Source of the DNA: Desulfurivibrionaceae bacterium
GTDB taxonomy: Bacteria; Desulfobacterota; Desulfobulbia; Desulfobulbales; VMSU01
DNA length: 52,244 bases
Direction of reading: 5' to 3'
Assembly: GCA_030145275.1 (NCBI GenBank)
Contig: JAQYVV010000020.1
Location: 1 to 52,244 of the forward strand
A model generated the notes under the pieces. It did no database searches. It saw only the letters and a program-made list of their open reading frames with translations, and had not been told where the DNA came from. A program made the translations under genes and the position numbers. Position 1 is the first letter of the stretch. Each line of letters opens with the position of its first letter. Positions 1 through 7,914 of the stretch are shown here, piece by piece.

Positions 1-143
1 AGGCCAGACAAAGCATTTTTGAATACATTGAGGTTTTTTATAATCGACAACGCCGGCATGCTTTTTTAAACTATATGACACCAGTTGAATACGAAGAAAA
101 ATATGCCAGCAATTAAATCGTCCGTTTTATTGGGGGAAGCTCA
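1..143 (+). mobile_element. Right end of an IS3-family insertion sequence (left-truncated by window)
   Basis: The stretch encodes the C-terminus of an IS3-type transposase and then a terminal inverted repeat at about 118-143. The repeat has the usual right-end look of the IS3/IS150 group: TCCGTTTTATTGGGG followed by a final TCA. The element ends at about base 143, where coding sequence of a PhnD-like protein resumes, so it has inserted into that gene. Only the end is visible, so the group within IS3 cannot be fixed. Confidence 0.8.
3..116 (+). CDS. IS3-family transposase OrfB, C-terminal 37 residues
   Basis: The frame enters from outside the window and stops at TAA 114-116. It contains the segment [20 protein letters not shown], followed by [10 protein letters not shown]. 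This is the conserved tail of the DDE integrase domain (rve) of IS3/IS150 OrfB, just after the catalytic Glu region. The protein would cut and join the element's ends. The rest of the gene lies outside the window, so integrity cannot be judged. Confidence 0.85.
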   Translation, partial: ARQSIFEYIEVFYNRQRRHAFLNYMTPVEYEEKYASN

Positions 144-388
144 GACATAATCTTAAATTTATTTCTCAGTCCCAGAAAATTCCGCAGTTTCCTTTTGTGG
201 TGAAAAACGATGTGCCGGCTGACCAGGTTGCAAAGATTCGTAATATATTGGTTTCCTTGAGCTTAGATAATGTCAACGACGCGAAAATATTGAAGAGCCT
301 ACGTTTAAAAAGAATAAGCCCGGCAACCAACTCTGATTATGAGACCTTTCGAAAAATGTATAAAGAAGCCCTAAAGATTTTGGAGTGA
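144..388 (+). pseudogene. PhnD-like phosphate/phosphonate-type binding protein, C-terminal remnant
   Basis: The open frame runs without a stop from the IS end to TGA 386-388, so the coding segment is longer than the piece that begins at the GTG at 197. The translation (KIPQFPFVVKNDVPADQVAK..., then ...SDYETFRKMYKEALKIL) matches the C-terminal lobe of PhnD-type periplasmic solute-binding proteins. In that family residues like these follow the hinge. The N-terminal two thirds are missing because the IS3-family element sits at about base 143. The stop overlaps the GTG at 385 and lies two bases before the ATG at 391 of the histidine kinase, so the two were one operon. PhnD-like proteins next to sensor kinases usually serve as ligand sensors for the kinase; that role is inferred. 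Confidence 0.7.
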
Positions 389-390
389 CA

Positions 391-3003
391 ATGTCTTTCC
401 GCCTTCGCCATCATCTGTTTCTTTATGCCTCAGTTCTGACCCTTTTGCTCACGACTGCAATTATCGCCCTCTATACACTTCGCTTTAAGGAGCATGCGAT
501 AAATAGCCTTACTGACTACGGCAAAACCATTACCATTAGCACCTCCTTCTCTTTGGCGGACCATCTGTTTGCTGAAGAATACGCCCCCCTGCAGGAGTTT
601 GTTCAGGAATTTTCCTCCCAAATTAATGTTGTGGCAATTGAAATCAGTGATGTAAAATTGAACACCATAGCTGCCTCGGATGTTGAAAAACTAGGCACGC
701 ATATGTTGCCGGACGATAGCTCCGAGTGCCTCGATGATCAAGAAGACGGTCTCTGTGTGCGGGTTGATGCCCCTCGACAACAGTTGGTAGTGACCGCCCC
801 CATCGTTATTGAGGACATTCAGTTAGGCCAGGTGCGTGTATATTTGACCACAAAAGAGGTCTTAGCCTCTGTTGCTATTATTCAGCGACAAGGCGTACTT
901 ACTGGGTTTTTTTGCTGGATATTTGCCATGGTTTTCGGCTCTTTAGTTATGCACCGGATAACCAAACCTTTGCGCAAATTCGTTGAGGCCACAGAAAAGA
1001 TCAGCCGGGGAGATTTCAATGTTGAGCTTCCTTCTGCAAAATGGGTTGTCGAGTTGGATAATTTTGCCAAGGTCCTTGGGGTTATGGCTCAGGCTATTGC
1101 TTCCAGAGAGCATGATTTGCGGCTATCAGAGAGCAAATTTCGACATCTCTTTGAGCGGGCCATGGATGGGATTTTTGTTGCCGATGGGCGGGGTGCTATC
1201 TTGGATGCAAACCAGGCTTTCATCGGCGCTCTTGGCTATCAAAGTAGGCAAGAGGTGCTTGCTCTCAATCTGTTTGAAGACATTTTTTATGATAATGAGA
1301 ACCTGCAGATGTTTAAAACACAGATTGTTGAAAATGGTTTTGTGCAGGGGGTTGAGCCGGATCTGAAAAAGAAGGATAATTCAAAAATAATGGCCTCCTT
1401 AACCTGCCATATCGTCAAAGATGATACCGAAATGGTAACCATGTATGAGGGGTTAATTCGTGATATAACAAAACGCAAGACCGCCGACCAAGAGATTGCC
1501 CGCATGCGCAATTATCTGAATAATATTATTGAATCAATGCCATCCACGTTGATCTCGGTGGATGAAAATTCTGTGGTAACCCAGTGGAATGCAGCGGCCG
1601 CGCACCAGACGGGAATTATTTCGTCCCAGGCCCTGGGCCAAAAAATTTGGGATATTGCTCCATTTATGGGTAAGTACACAGGGCATTTTGAAAAAATCAA
1701 TAGGGATGGCAAATCTGTTAAACTCTTTCGAGAACAGATGCAGCATGATGGTGAACGAATCTTCAATATGACACTCTTTTCGTTGATGGCTAACGGTACT
1801 AATGGTATTGCCATCCTCCTTGATGATATTACTGAGCTTGAGAAAATAGAGCAGCAGTTACGACAGGCTCAAAAAATGGAGTCAGTAGGCACATTAGCAG
1901 GCGGTATTGCTCATGATTTTAACAATATCCTTACAGCCGTGCTCGGATATGCCGAAATAACAAGAGAGGCTTTGCCAAATGACAGCCCATTAGCTTCCAA
2001 TATAGACCAGGTTATCGTGGCCGGCAATCGGGCAAAGGAACTGGTTAAGCAAATCCTCACTTTTAGTCGGCAAACACGGCACGATCGCAGACCTTTACAG
2101 ATCCATCTTATTGTAAAAGAAGCTATAAAATTATTGAGAGCATCAATCCCAACGACAATTGAACTTCGCCAAAATATAGATCCAAAATGTGGGTTTGTTC
2201 TGGCAGAACCTTCTCAAATTCACCAGATAGTTATGAACCTTTGCACGAATGCCTACCATGCTATGCTGGAAACTGGAGGAATATTGGCAGTCACAATGCT
2301 GCCTGTTAAAATTGACGAGGACGATCCCAAAACTAGAAGCTTTAATTTAACACCTGGTGCATATGTGGAGTTCGAAGTAAGCGATACAGGAAAGGGCATG
2401 GATAAGGAGACAATAAGGAAAATTTTTGAACCATATTTCTCAACGAAGAAAAAAGGTGAAGGGACCGGCCTGGGGCTTTCCGTAGTACATAGCATTATAA
2501 AAAGCTACAATGGGCATGTCACTGTCTATAGTGAACCAAAAAAAGGGACGACATTCCGTGTATACTTGCCCCAACTGGACTCTGAGGTAGTTGAAGAAGA
2601 GCATAAAATAACAAGTCCATATCCAGTGGGAACTGAAAAAATCTTAATTGTTGACGACGAAGATGCCATTGTGAAGATAGAAAAGCAATTGCTGGAAAGT
2701 TTAGGCTATAAAGTGTTTGCTCATACAGACAGCCACGATTTGTTACAGGCATTCAAAAGTGCACCTCACGATTTCGATCTTATTGTAACTGATATGACCA
2801 TGCCCAAAATGACTGGTATGGATCTCAGTCAGCAGATCCTGGCCATCAGACCCGATATGCCAATTATCCTTTGCACTGGTTACAGTGCACTTATTGACAA
2901 AGAAAAAGCCTTAGCAACAGGCATCAGTGAATACATCATGAAGCCTTTGATCAAAAGAGATTTTGCTGAGGTAGTGAGAAAGGCGTTGGATAAGAACGAA
3001 TAA
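391..3003 (+). CDS. Membrane hybrid histidine kinase (HAMP-PAS-PAS-HisKA-HATPase-REC)
   Basis: 870 residues from the ATG at 391, preferred over the in-frame GTG at 385 because TTTGGAG lies five bases upstream of it. Visible in order: membrane segment 8-28, periplasmic domain about 30-165, second membrane segment about 169-188, HAMP to about 240, PAS about 246-363 and about 368-488, HisKA with GGIAHDFNNILTAVLGYAE (His508), HATPase with N box NLCTNAYHAM and G boxes SDTGKGM and GEGTGLGL, and a C-terminal receiver with VDDED and phospho-acceptor Asp801 in VTDMTMPKMTG. The HDFNN box is typical of NtrB-like hybrid kinases. No output domain is fused and no DNA-binding regulator adjoins, so the downstream partner is unknown. 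Its sensing partner, the PhnD-like gene just upstream, is disrupted, so the kinase may now be uncoupled from its signal. Confidence 0.9.
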   Translation: MSFRLRHHLFLYASVLTLLLTTAIIALYTLRFKEHAINSLTDYGKTITISTSFSLADHLFAEEYAPLQEFVQEFSSQINVVAIEISDVKLNTIAASDVEKLGTHMLPDDSSECLDDQEDGLCVRVDAPRQQLVVTAPIVIEDIQLGQVRVYLTTKEVLASVAIIQRQGVLTGFFCWIFAMVFGSLVMHRITKPLRKFVEATEKISRGDFNVELPSAKWVVELDNFAKVLGVMAQAIASREHDLRLSESKFRHLFERAMDGIFVADGRGAILDANQAFIGALGYQSRQEVLALNLFEDIFYDNENLQMFKTQIVENGFVQGVEPDLKKKDNSKIMASLTCHIVKDDTEMVTMYEGLIRDITKRKTADQEIARMRNYLNNIIESMPSTLISVDENSVVTQWNAAAAHQTGIISSQALGQKIWDIAPFMGKYTGHFEKINRDGKSVKLFREQMQHDGERIFNMTLFSLMANGTNGIAILLDDITELEKIEQQLRQAQKMESVGTLAGGIAHDFNNILTAVLGYAEITREALPNDSPLASNIDQVIVAGNRAKELVKQILTFSRQTRHDRRPLQIHLIVKEAIKLLRASIPTTIELRQNIDPKCGFVLAEPSQIHQIVMNLCTNAYHAMLETGGILAVTMLPVKIDEDDPKTRSFNLTPGAYVEFEVSDTGKGMDKETIRKIFEPYFSTKKKGEGTGLGLSVVHSIIKSYNGHVTVYSEPKKGTTFRVYLPQLDSEVVEEEHKITSPYPVGTEKILIVDDEDAIVKIEKQLLESLGYKVFAHTDSHDLLQAFKSAPHDFDLIVTDMTMPKMTGMDLSQQILAIRPDMPIILCTGYSALIDKEKALATGISEYIMKPLIKRDFAEVVRKALDKNE

Positions 3004-3101
3004 CAAGCTGTTTCAGTACGTTCTAAATTGAAGTATGCTTTTATGGAGCTTGAAAAATAGCAGAGGAAAATTTCTTAGGATTAGCAGTATAGCATCTTCA
3101 A

Positions 3102-3128
3102 GGCAGGGTCATTCATTTGGGCCTGCCC
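3102..3128 (+). terminator. Possible terminator after the hybrid kinase
   Basis: GGCAGG at 3102-3107 pairs with CCTGCC at 3122-3127 and a T-rich stretch (TTGTCATTTTTG) follows. It lies 100 bases after the kinase stop. The stem is short and the T tract interrupted, so the call is tentative. I see nothing else in 3004-3293. Confidence 0.4.
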
Positions 3129-3293
3129 TTGTCATTTTTGTGGAGCCTGAGAGTTAAGTTATCTATCACTATTAACCGGCACGAAAGTCAAGACTTCTCC
3201 CAAAGACCGAAATCATTGAAAAGATAGTGAACGTTACCGATTAGTATTTTCCTTGCTGAATCTAGGAGGTGGAATTTATCCCTTGAGAATAGT

Positions 3294-3725
3294 ATGCGTT
3301 ATGCATGGATGACAGATATACACCTTGAGTTCTTGCGAGACCATGAAGCGATTCGGTTTGTGGGGGAGTTTGCTGACCAGAAGCTTGATGGTCTTTTTTT
3401 GACTGGTGACATTTACACCGCCACAAGGCTTGAATTTCACCTACGGCTTTTTGAAGAACGCTGCCAGACTTCCGTCTATTTCGTTTTGGGTAACCATGAT
3501 TATTACGGCGGGTCAATTGAAACGGTCCTAAAAATGGCTGATTCTTTTAACAGGTCCAGCTTTCTTCACTGGTTGCCAGCCACAGGGCTGGTTGAGCTGT
3601 CCAAGGATACGTGTCTGGTTGGAGATGGTAGTTGGGCCGATGGCAGGCTTGGGGATTATGCAGGATCCAGGGTTTTGCTCAATGATTACCTGAAAATTCA
3701 GAATTTTGTGCAGGCAGGCAGGTAG
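3294..3725 (+). pseudogene. Metallophosphoesterase, truncated after the N-terminal half
   Basis: 143 residues beginning MRYAWMTDIH. The first calcineurin-like metallophosphoesterase motifs are present: DIH (Asp8, His10), GD (Asp39) and GNHDYY (Asn67, His68). These bind the first and bridging metal. The later family motifs, the two His-containing loops GHTH-type and the closing beta strands, are absent because the frame stops at TAG 3723-3725 just after DYLKIQNFVQAGR. Intact relatives run to about 250-300 residues. The following 300 bases contain no recognisable continuation in any frame, so a deletion or rearrangement is more likely than a single stop mutation. An AGGAGG at 3264-3269 lies rather far (about 24 bases) from the ATG. 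Confidence 0.7.
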
Positions 3726-3941
3726 TACTGGTCGTCTGGCCCATCCCCTCCATATACGGGCCTTTAATCCTTTTAAAAGATGCCCTTTACTGGTAATTCC
3801 CGACAATTTTAAGATTGGTCTCAGAAACCATCATAAAACAATCCGGCAAGATACCAAAACCCGCTTGTCTTCTTGCCTCGCTTTTTTTGTTTCCGGGGCA
3901 GGTGGGGGTAACGTTCACCGAAATACAGTATTGTGCAGTTT

Positions 3942-3984
3942 AGTGGAGCAAGAATGGGTGCTTTGAGCTGCATAGTATCTAAAG
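3942..3984 (+). repeat. 43-bp direct repeat, second copy at 27457-27500
   Basis: The sequence from AGTGGAGCAAG to GTATCTAAAG recurs at 27457-27500 with one substitution and one inserted C. It is the immediate left flank of the vapBC module here. The stretch 3726-3941 shows no gene or other feature I can support. Confidence 0.8.
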
Positions 3985-4015
3985 CTTGCTATAGACACTT
4001 GCAATATGGCTCCCC

Positions 4016-4042
4016 GTGCTATATATTTTGTGTATATAGCAC
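4016..4042 (+). promoter_or_regulatory. vapBC operator palindrome
   Basis: A perfect 10-bp inverted repeat, GTGCTATATA (4016-4025) and TATATAGCAC (4033-4042), separated by 7 bases. It ends 14 bases before the vapB start and just ahead of its ribosome binding site AAGGAGG (4045-4051). VapB-type antitoxins bind such palindromes with their N-terminal AbrB/SpoVT fold to repress their own operon; that this one does so is inferred from position and symmetry. Confidence 0.8.
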
Positions 4043-4056
4043 AAAAGGAGGATAGT

Positions 4057-4290
4057 ATGGCTTTAGGATCAGTATTCATCAATAACCGGACACAGGCGGT
4101 ACGACTTCCTGTAGAATCACGCTTTCCAGCGAACGTGAAAAAGGTAACAGTTCGGGCCGTGGGGCCTGACAGGGTACTATCCCCTGTCGATAAGACCTGG
4201 GATAGTTTTTTCTTGTCAAAAGAGCGTGTAAGTGAGGATTTTATGACAGAACGTGCAACCCAAGATCAACCAGAAAGGGAATCTCTGTAA
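4057..4290 (+). CDS. vapB: VapB-family antitoxin
   Basis: 77 residues, starting MALGSVFINNRTQAVRLP. The N-terminal part is the swapped-hairpin AbrB/SpoVT DNA-binding domain of VapB/MazE antitoxins; NRTQAVRLP is the typical first strand and turn. The C-terminal 30 residues are charged and probably disordered, the part that normally wraps the toxin. The ATG at 4057 is chosen over the upstream ATG at 4006 because AAGGAGG lies 5 bases before it and because the upstream frame would run through the operator palindrome. The stop overlaps the vapC start by one base, so the pair is translationally coupled. It should neutralise VapC and repress the operon. Confidence 0.9.
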   Translation: MALGSVFINNRTQAVRLPVESRFPANVKKVTVRAVGPDRVLSPVDKTWDSFFLSKERVSEDFMTERATQDQPERESL

Positions 4291-4697
4291 TGTTGCGTTA
4301 TATGCTGGACACCAATATTGTGATCTACGTGATAAAACGTCGCCCTGTTGAGCTTTTGGAGGTATTTAATAAGCATGTAGGTCAAATGTGTGTTAGTTCA
4401 ATAACTTTCGCCGAGCTTCTTCATGGTGTTGAAAAAAGTGCTATGCCGGATCACAACCTTTTGCAAGTTGAAGATTTTATTTCGCGGCTTGATGTTTTGC
4501 CTTATGGCGATAAGGCCGCTGCTCATTATGGTGACATTCGGGCCGATCTTGAACGAAAAGGCACTATTATAGGTGTTAACGACTTGCATATTGCCGGACA
4601 TGCACGAGGTGAAGGGCTGATATTAGTTACAAACAATACCCGTGAATTTGTGCGTGTTGACGCTTTACGGGTCGTTAATTGGATTGAAACAAAATAA
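4290..4697 (+). CDS. vapC: VapC-family PIN-domain ribonuclease toxin
   Basis: 135 residues. The PIN-domain acidic residues are in place: Asp7 in MLDTNI, Glu42 in SSITFAELLHG, Asp98 in VNDLHIAGHA and Asn115/Thr117 in TNNTREF. These coordinate Mg2+ or Mn2+ for endoribonuclease cleavage; known VapC targets include initiator tRNA and the 23S sarcin-ricin loop, but the target here cannot be told. Length is normal and no damage is visible, so the module is probably functional. It is preceded directly by its antitoxin gene. Confidence 0.92.
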   Translation: MLRYMLDTNIVIYVIKRRPVELLEVFNKHVGQMCVSSITFAELLHGVEKSAMPDHNLLQVEDFISRLDVLPYGDKAAAHYGDIRADLERKGTIIGVNDLHIAGHARGEGLILVTNNTREFVRVDALRVVNWIETK

Positions 4698-4782
4698 AGG
4701 GGAAAGCACTTTGCTCCTCAATATCGAAATCTGTGAATCTGGCGCTTCACGGCCTTAGTTTTTTGTTTAATTAGGGAGAGTA

Positions 4783-5730
4783 ATGAAGAAAATATCTGTC
4801 ATCGTAAAGAACCGCAAGTTTGTCGAGTTAGATCAAGTCGTTCCTCGGGGCGATTGTCTCTACTTTTCTTGGCAACCTGTTAAGGCGGCGTTTTTTTATT
4901 TTTTTCTGTTGCTTATTTTGTCCTCCTGTACCCCCACCTCACAGGCTGGATCACCTGCACCTGTGAAGGCAGAGGAGTGCGAGAATTTGGTTGCCTGCCA
5001 CCGTTGCGGGATGGAGATGATCAATACGGATCAACTTGTTCAGCTGGACAGTGATATGGACGAGAGTTGGGCCGAGTGCTGCGTCCCTTGCGCGGTGCTG
5101 GACATTATTGAACTCACCGGCAAAAATGGGGTTATTACCGCATTTGATGATTTTGATCAGACTAAAATTACTTTGGTCGTTAAAGACGGTCGGATTCAGG
5201 AAATGAGGCCAGCGGACACGGTTCTGCTCGTGGGCGGCAGCTGTGTGCACAATAAGATATTTTCCAGTCGGGTGAATAGTGAAAGGTTTACGCAGCAGCA
5301 GGAGTGGGCTACCTTAAAGATGATTAAAACCGTACCGGCGACCATAGCCAAACTCGGTGAGAAGGCCCAATCATTGAAGTACTGCGCTTTTTGCGGGAGC
5401 CATCTCAAAGATGCTGTCGCTAGCTATTTCTCCATTATGACCGATTCCCACCGGCGTTTTGTTTTCTGCGGCCCCCATTGCGGTATTTTTGCCGCTCATC
5501 AGCTGGAGATGGAGACTAAATATGTGGTTTCCAGAGATTACTCCAGTGGTAACTTGTTTAACGCCCATCGGGGTTTCTATTTGCTGGGTTCCAGTTACAC
5601 GCGCGGTTACCGGTCCACCGTCCTCTCTTTTGTGAAGCAAGACCAAGCCCAAAGCATTCAGCATCAGTATGGGGGAGAGATTTTCTCCTTTATAGAATTG
5701 GAAAAACGCCTTGTTCATAGCGATGGGTGA
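4783..5730 (+). CDS. Cys-rich NosL-like outer lipoprotein (metal-binding)
   Basis: 315 residues with a hydrophobic stretch about 36-47 ending in a lipobox, LILSSC, with Cys49 as the lipidated residue. The n-region of about 35 residues before it is unusually long, but no later in-frame start is available and GGGAGA precedes the ATG. After it come paired cysteines: CHRCGM (72-77), CC..C (99-103), CAFC (201-204) and FCGPHC (229-233). The CxxCGM motif and the lipoprotein anchor are those of NosL, a Cu(I) chaperone of the nitrous oxide reductase system, but no nos genes are nearby and the protein is longer than usual NosL. A second, C-terminal Cys unit suggests two metal sites. It precedes the octaheme cytochrome by 400 bases. 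Copper or heme handling in the periplasm is the likely role; the exact one is open. Confidence 0.6.
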   Translation: MKKISVIVKNRKFVELDQVVPRGDCLYFSWQPVKAAFFYFFLLLILSSCTPTSQAGSPAPVKAEECENLVACHRCGMEMINTDQLVQLDSDMDESWAECCVPCAVLDIIELTGKNGVITAFDDFDQTKITLVVKDGRIQEMRPADTVLLVGGSCVHNKIFSSRVNSERFTQQQEWATLKMIKTVPATIAKLGEKAQSLKYCAFCGSHLKDAVASYFSIMTDSHRRFVFCGPHCGIFAAHQLEMETKYVVSRDYSSGNLFNAHRGFYLLGSSYTRGYRSTVLSFVKQDQAQSIQHQYGGEIFSFIELEKRLVHSDG

Positions 5731-5871
5731 GGGCTTAGTCTCTCCCTATAATTATGCAAGATACCCTTATGTGGAGAGTTGTTATGCAGACGAGACCTGT
5801 TGTAGCCCTTTGACACCAGTGTGATACTGCTTGGCAACGCTGCTACATTGTAGGTTGACAAAAGTATTAAA

Positions 5872-5906
5872 AATAACTAAAAAATGATTAGCGATATTTA
5901 GTTATT
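5872..5906 (+). promoter_or_regulatory. 10-bp inverted repeat upstream of the cytochrome gene
   Basis: AATAACTAAA (5872-5881) and TTTAGTTATT (5897-5906) are perfect inverted copies with a 15-base spacer in an AT-rich stretch. The arrangement suits a dimeric regulator or a weak stem. It lies about 240 bases before the cytochrome start. Nothing else stands out in 5731-6147. Confidence 0.4.
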
Positions 5907-6147
5907 TAATTGTTTAGGGTCAATAACTCAAGGTTCCTTGAAGGTTGAGAGGATCTGCACTTCGCATATCTGTTCCCGCAAAGCCAGTTCCTCCTCTAAT
6001 GACCTTTTAGGCCCCCATTTTTTACATATTTCTCCTGCCGGTTTATTTGGCGGTAGAATTGGTATCCTAGTTATGGCATGTACTTACGATCACTCCTCAA
6101 GTTTAAAAAATCTCTCAAATAGGTTGTTGCTGGGGCGCTGCACCACG

Positions 6148-7500
6148 ATGCGGCTGTTATTTATTCTATTTGTGTTATTATCGGTTTTGTGCAGTTCAGC
6201 AGTGACAATGGCTGGGTCTTATACTACTTCGGCACATGGAGATTCTTCCTCCGGCGTAAACCGCACAGGAATTGATGATACCGATGGATATGGCAGAGGT
6301 AATTGCGCTCACTGTCATGAGCAGCATGCCAGTATAGGAGGCTCAGAACCAACGCCCACAAGCGGCACGGCATCCGACAGTCTTCTGTTTGCTGATAATT
6401 CCTGTTTATACTGTCATCGTAACACCGGCAGCATCCAGAGTGAGGGCGGCATCAGTAATCTGCAATACAGTGAAACTTTTGGCTGCGCTATTTCTTCTGA
6501 TGCTAATGGGATCATGGAGGCATTCAACAACCTGCTTTCCAACCATAATCTCGATGACCTTCAAACCTTTGCCAGTGACCAATTTTCTTTTTTCAAAAGT
6601 TCCTCCAACCCCTGTGTCGCCTGCCATAATCCTCACCGATCTAAAAGAAACAAGGAGGATCCTGATAATCCTGCTGCTTCTGTACTCTCCAAGCCGACAG
6701 ACCATGAGAACCTGTGGACCCAGAGCATGGATGATACCTATAATACCTCTTATCAGGAGTTCGAAGCGCCATACTGCACCGATTCATCCGACCGGGAGCC
6801 TGCCGCGTCAGCCTCAGCCTTGGCAGGCGCTCAGAACACCCCGGACTATGTTGCTTTTTGTACGGATTGTCATAACAGTACCAATATAATACCCAGTACT
6901 ACGCTGGGGCGAGATCTCCACAAAATTGATTGGAGTGCCACTGGCGACAAGCACGGCATGCGGGACCGGGATGTTGCTGCCGGGGTGGCATACAGGCCAG
7001 TGTTTCTAAAACAACCTGAAAGGCTGCCCTATGTGGTGAACTTTCAGGACGATGGGGCAGGGGACTATGCCGTAACCTCTCACAATGTTCTCTCCTGCAT
7101 GGATTGTCACGAGCCCCATGGGTCAACCAATGTGACCCTGATTCGGAACCGCGTCAATAGCGAAGCTCTGACTGCCAATATTACCTCGTCAGAAACGTAT
7201 AATCCAAGTAACGATATCGACGCGCATGATAATACGATGGGCTATCTCTGTCAGAAGTGCCATAAGGACGATTACCAGCTTGGTTACAGCGCAGATAAAG
7301 CAAATCAGTGGAGGATTGTGCACCATGTAGCTGATGAAGCGCCTTATCGCAGCCCAGGGGCTTGCGGGACTTGCAGTGTTTGCCATGGCGGTGGGCCCAC
7401 TCCCCCTGTAACCTGCAGCAAATGTCATTTCCACGGCTCAGACGACAGCTGGATGGACGGTGCCTGCTCATCGTTTACAACAGGACGCGAAACATTCTGA
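6148..7500 (+). CDS. Secreted octaheme c-type cytochrome
   Basis: 450 residues from the ATG at 6148. That start gives a clean signal peptide (MRLLFILFVLLSVLCSSAVTMAG); the open frame extends upstream to 5938 but the extra residues are not signal-like. Eight CxxCH heme sites follow at about residues 53, 86, 156, 238, 317, 368, 409 and 423. Several are followed by NPH or EPHG, as in the doubled-CxxCH and multiheme c families of Desulfobacterota and Geobacter. The protein is expected in the periplasm or at the cell surface, carrying electrons. The spacing of the sites is wide and irregular, unlike NrfA or octaheme hydroxylamine oxidoreductase, and no catalytic CxxCK is seen, so an electron-transfer role is more likely than an enzyme. 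Neighbour of the NosL-like lipoprotein on the same strand. Confidence 0.85.
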   Translation: MRLLFILFVLLSVLCSSAVTMAGSYTTSAHGDSSSGVNRTGIDDTDGYGRGNCAHCHEQHASIGGSEPTPTSGTASDSLLFADNSCLYCHRNTGSIQSEGGISNLQYSETFGCAISSDANGIMEAFNNLLSNHNLDDLQTFASDQFSFFKSSSNPCVACHNPHRSKRNKEDPDNPAASVLSKPTDHENLWTQSMDDTYNTSYQEFEAPYCTDSSDREPAASASALAGAQNTPDYVAFCTDCHNSTNIIPSTTLGRDLHKIDWSATGDKHGMRDRDVAAGVAYRPVFLKQPERLPYVVNFQDDGAGDYAVTSHNVLSCMDCHEPHGSTNVTLIRNRVNSEALTANITSSETYNPSNDIDAHDNTMGYLCQKCHKDDYQLGYSADKANQWRIVHHVADEAPYRSPGACGTCSVCHGGGPTPPVTCSKCHFHGSDDSWMDGACSSFTTGRETF

Positions 7501-7914
7501 CGCAGAGGGACGGGAGGGAAGAGGTTCAGCAACAGGCTGACTTAACACAATAAATGATCCCAGATAGCCGCATTTCCCCTTAGCAGGCCCATTTTATAGG
7601 CAAAAAAAGTCCTTCTAAGCAAAAAACAGAGATTATTTACCAAGCGGCAAAAATCGCCGAACCAGCAAATCAACTTGACCATGAATCTTCTCCAATTTAA
7701 CGGACACCAAAATCAAACTATTATCTGTAGCTTGGGTGTCTGAAGAAGTCGAGCAAAGAATCAGGCTTTACCTTATTCACCGTTGACTTCTCTATTAATT
7801 CATCGCATCATAAAATTAGCTTCAGAGTACAGGATGCTACTTTCTTCAATACCTTTATTCACCGATCATGAAACTAGCTACGGAGCCAATTGAGTTTGAA
7901 AAGGAGGGGCACGA
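7501..7914. other. Intergenic stretch before grdE
   Basis: About 410 bases between the cytochrome and grdE. I see a strong ribosome binding site, AAAGGAGGGG at 7899-7908, for the TTG start at 7915, and no glycine-riboswitch signature, RNA gene or repeat shared with the rest of the window. Confidence 0.5.

Noticed and set aside
3706..3966. An 86-residue + strand frame after the metallophosphoesterase
   Set aside because: No family similarity, no ribosome binding site, and its end runs into a repeat that recurs at 27 kb.
5938..6147. A longer N-terminus for the octaheme cytochrome from 5938
   Set aside because: The added residues are not a signal peptide, while the ATG at 6148 starts a classic one.
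7501..7914. A glycine riboswitch ahead of grdE
   Set aside because: I looked for the paired aptamer cores and found no such motif here or ahead of the por-like operon or grdC.
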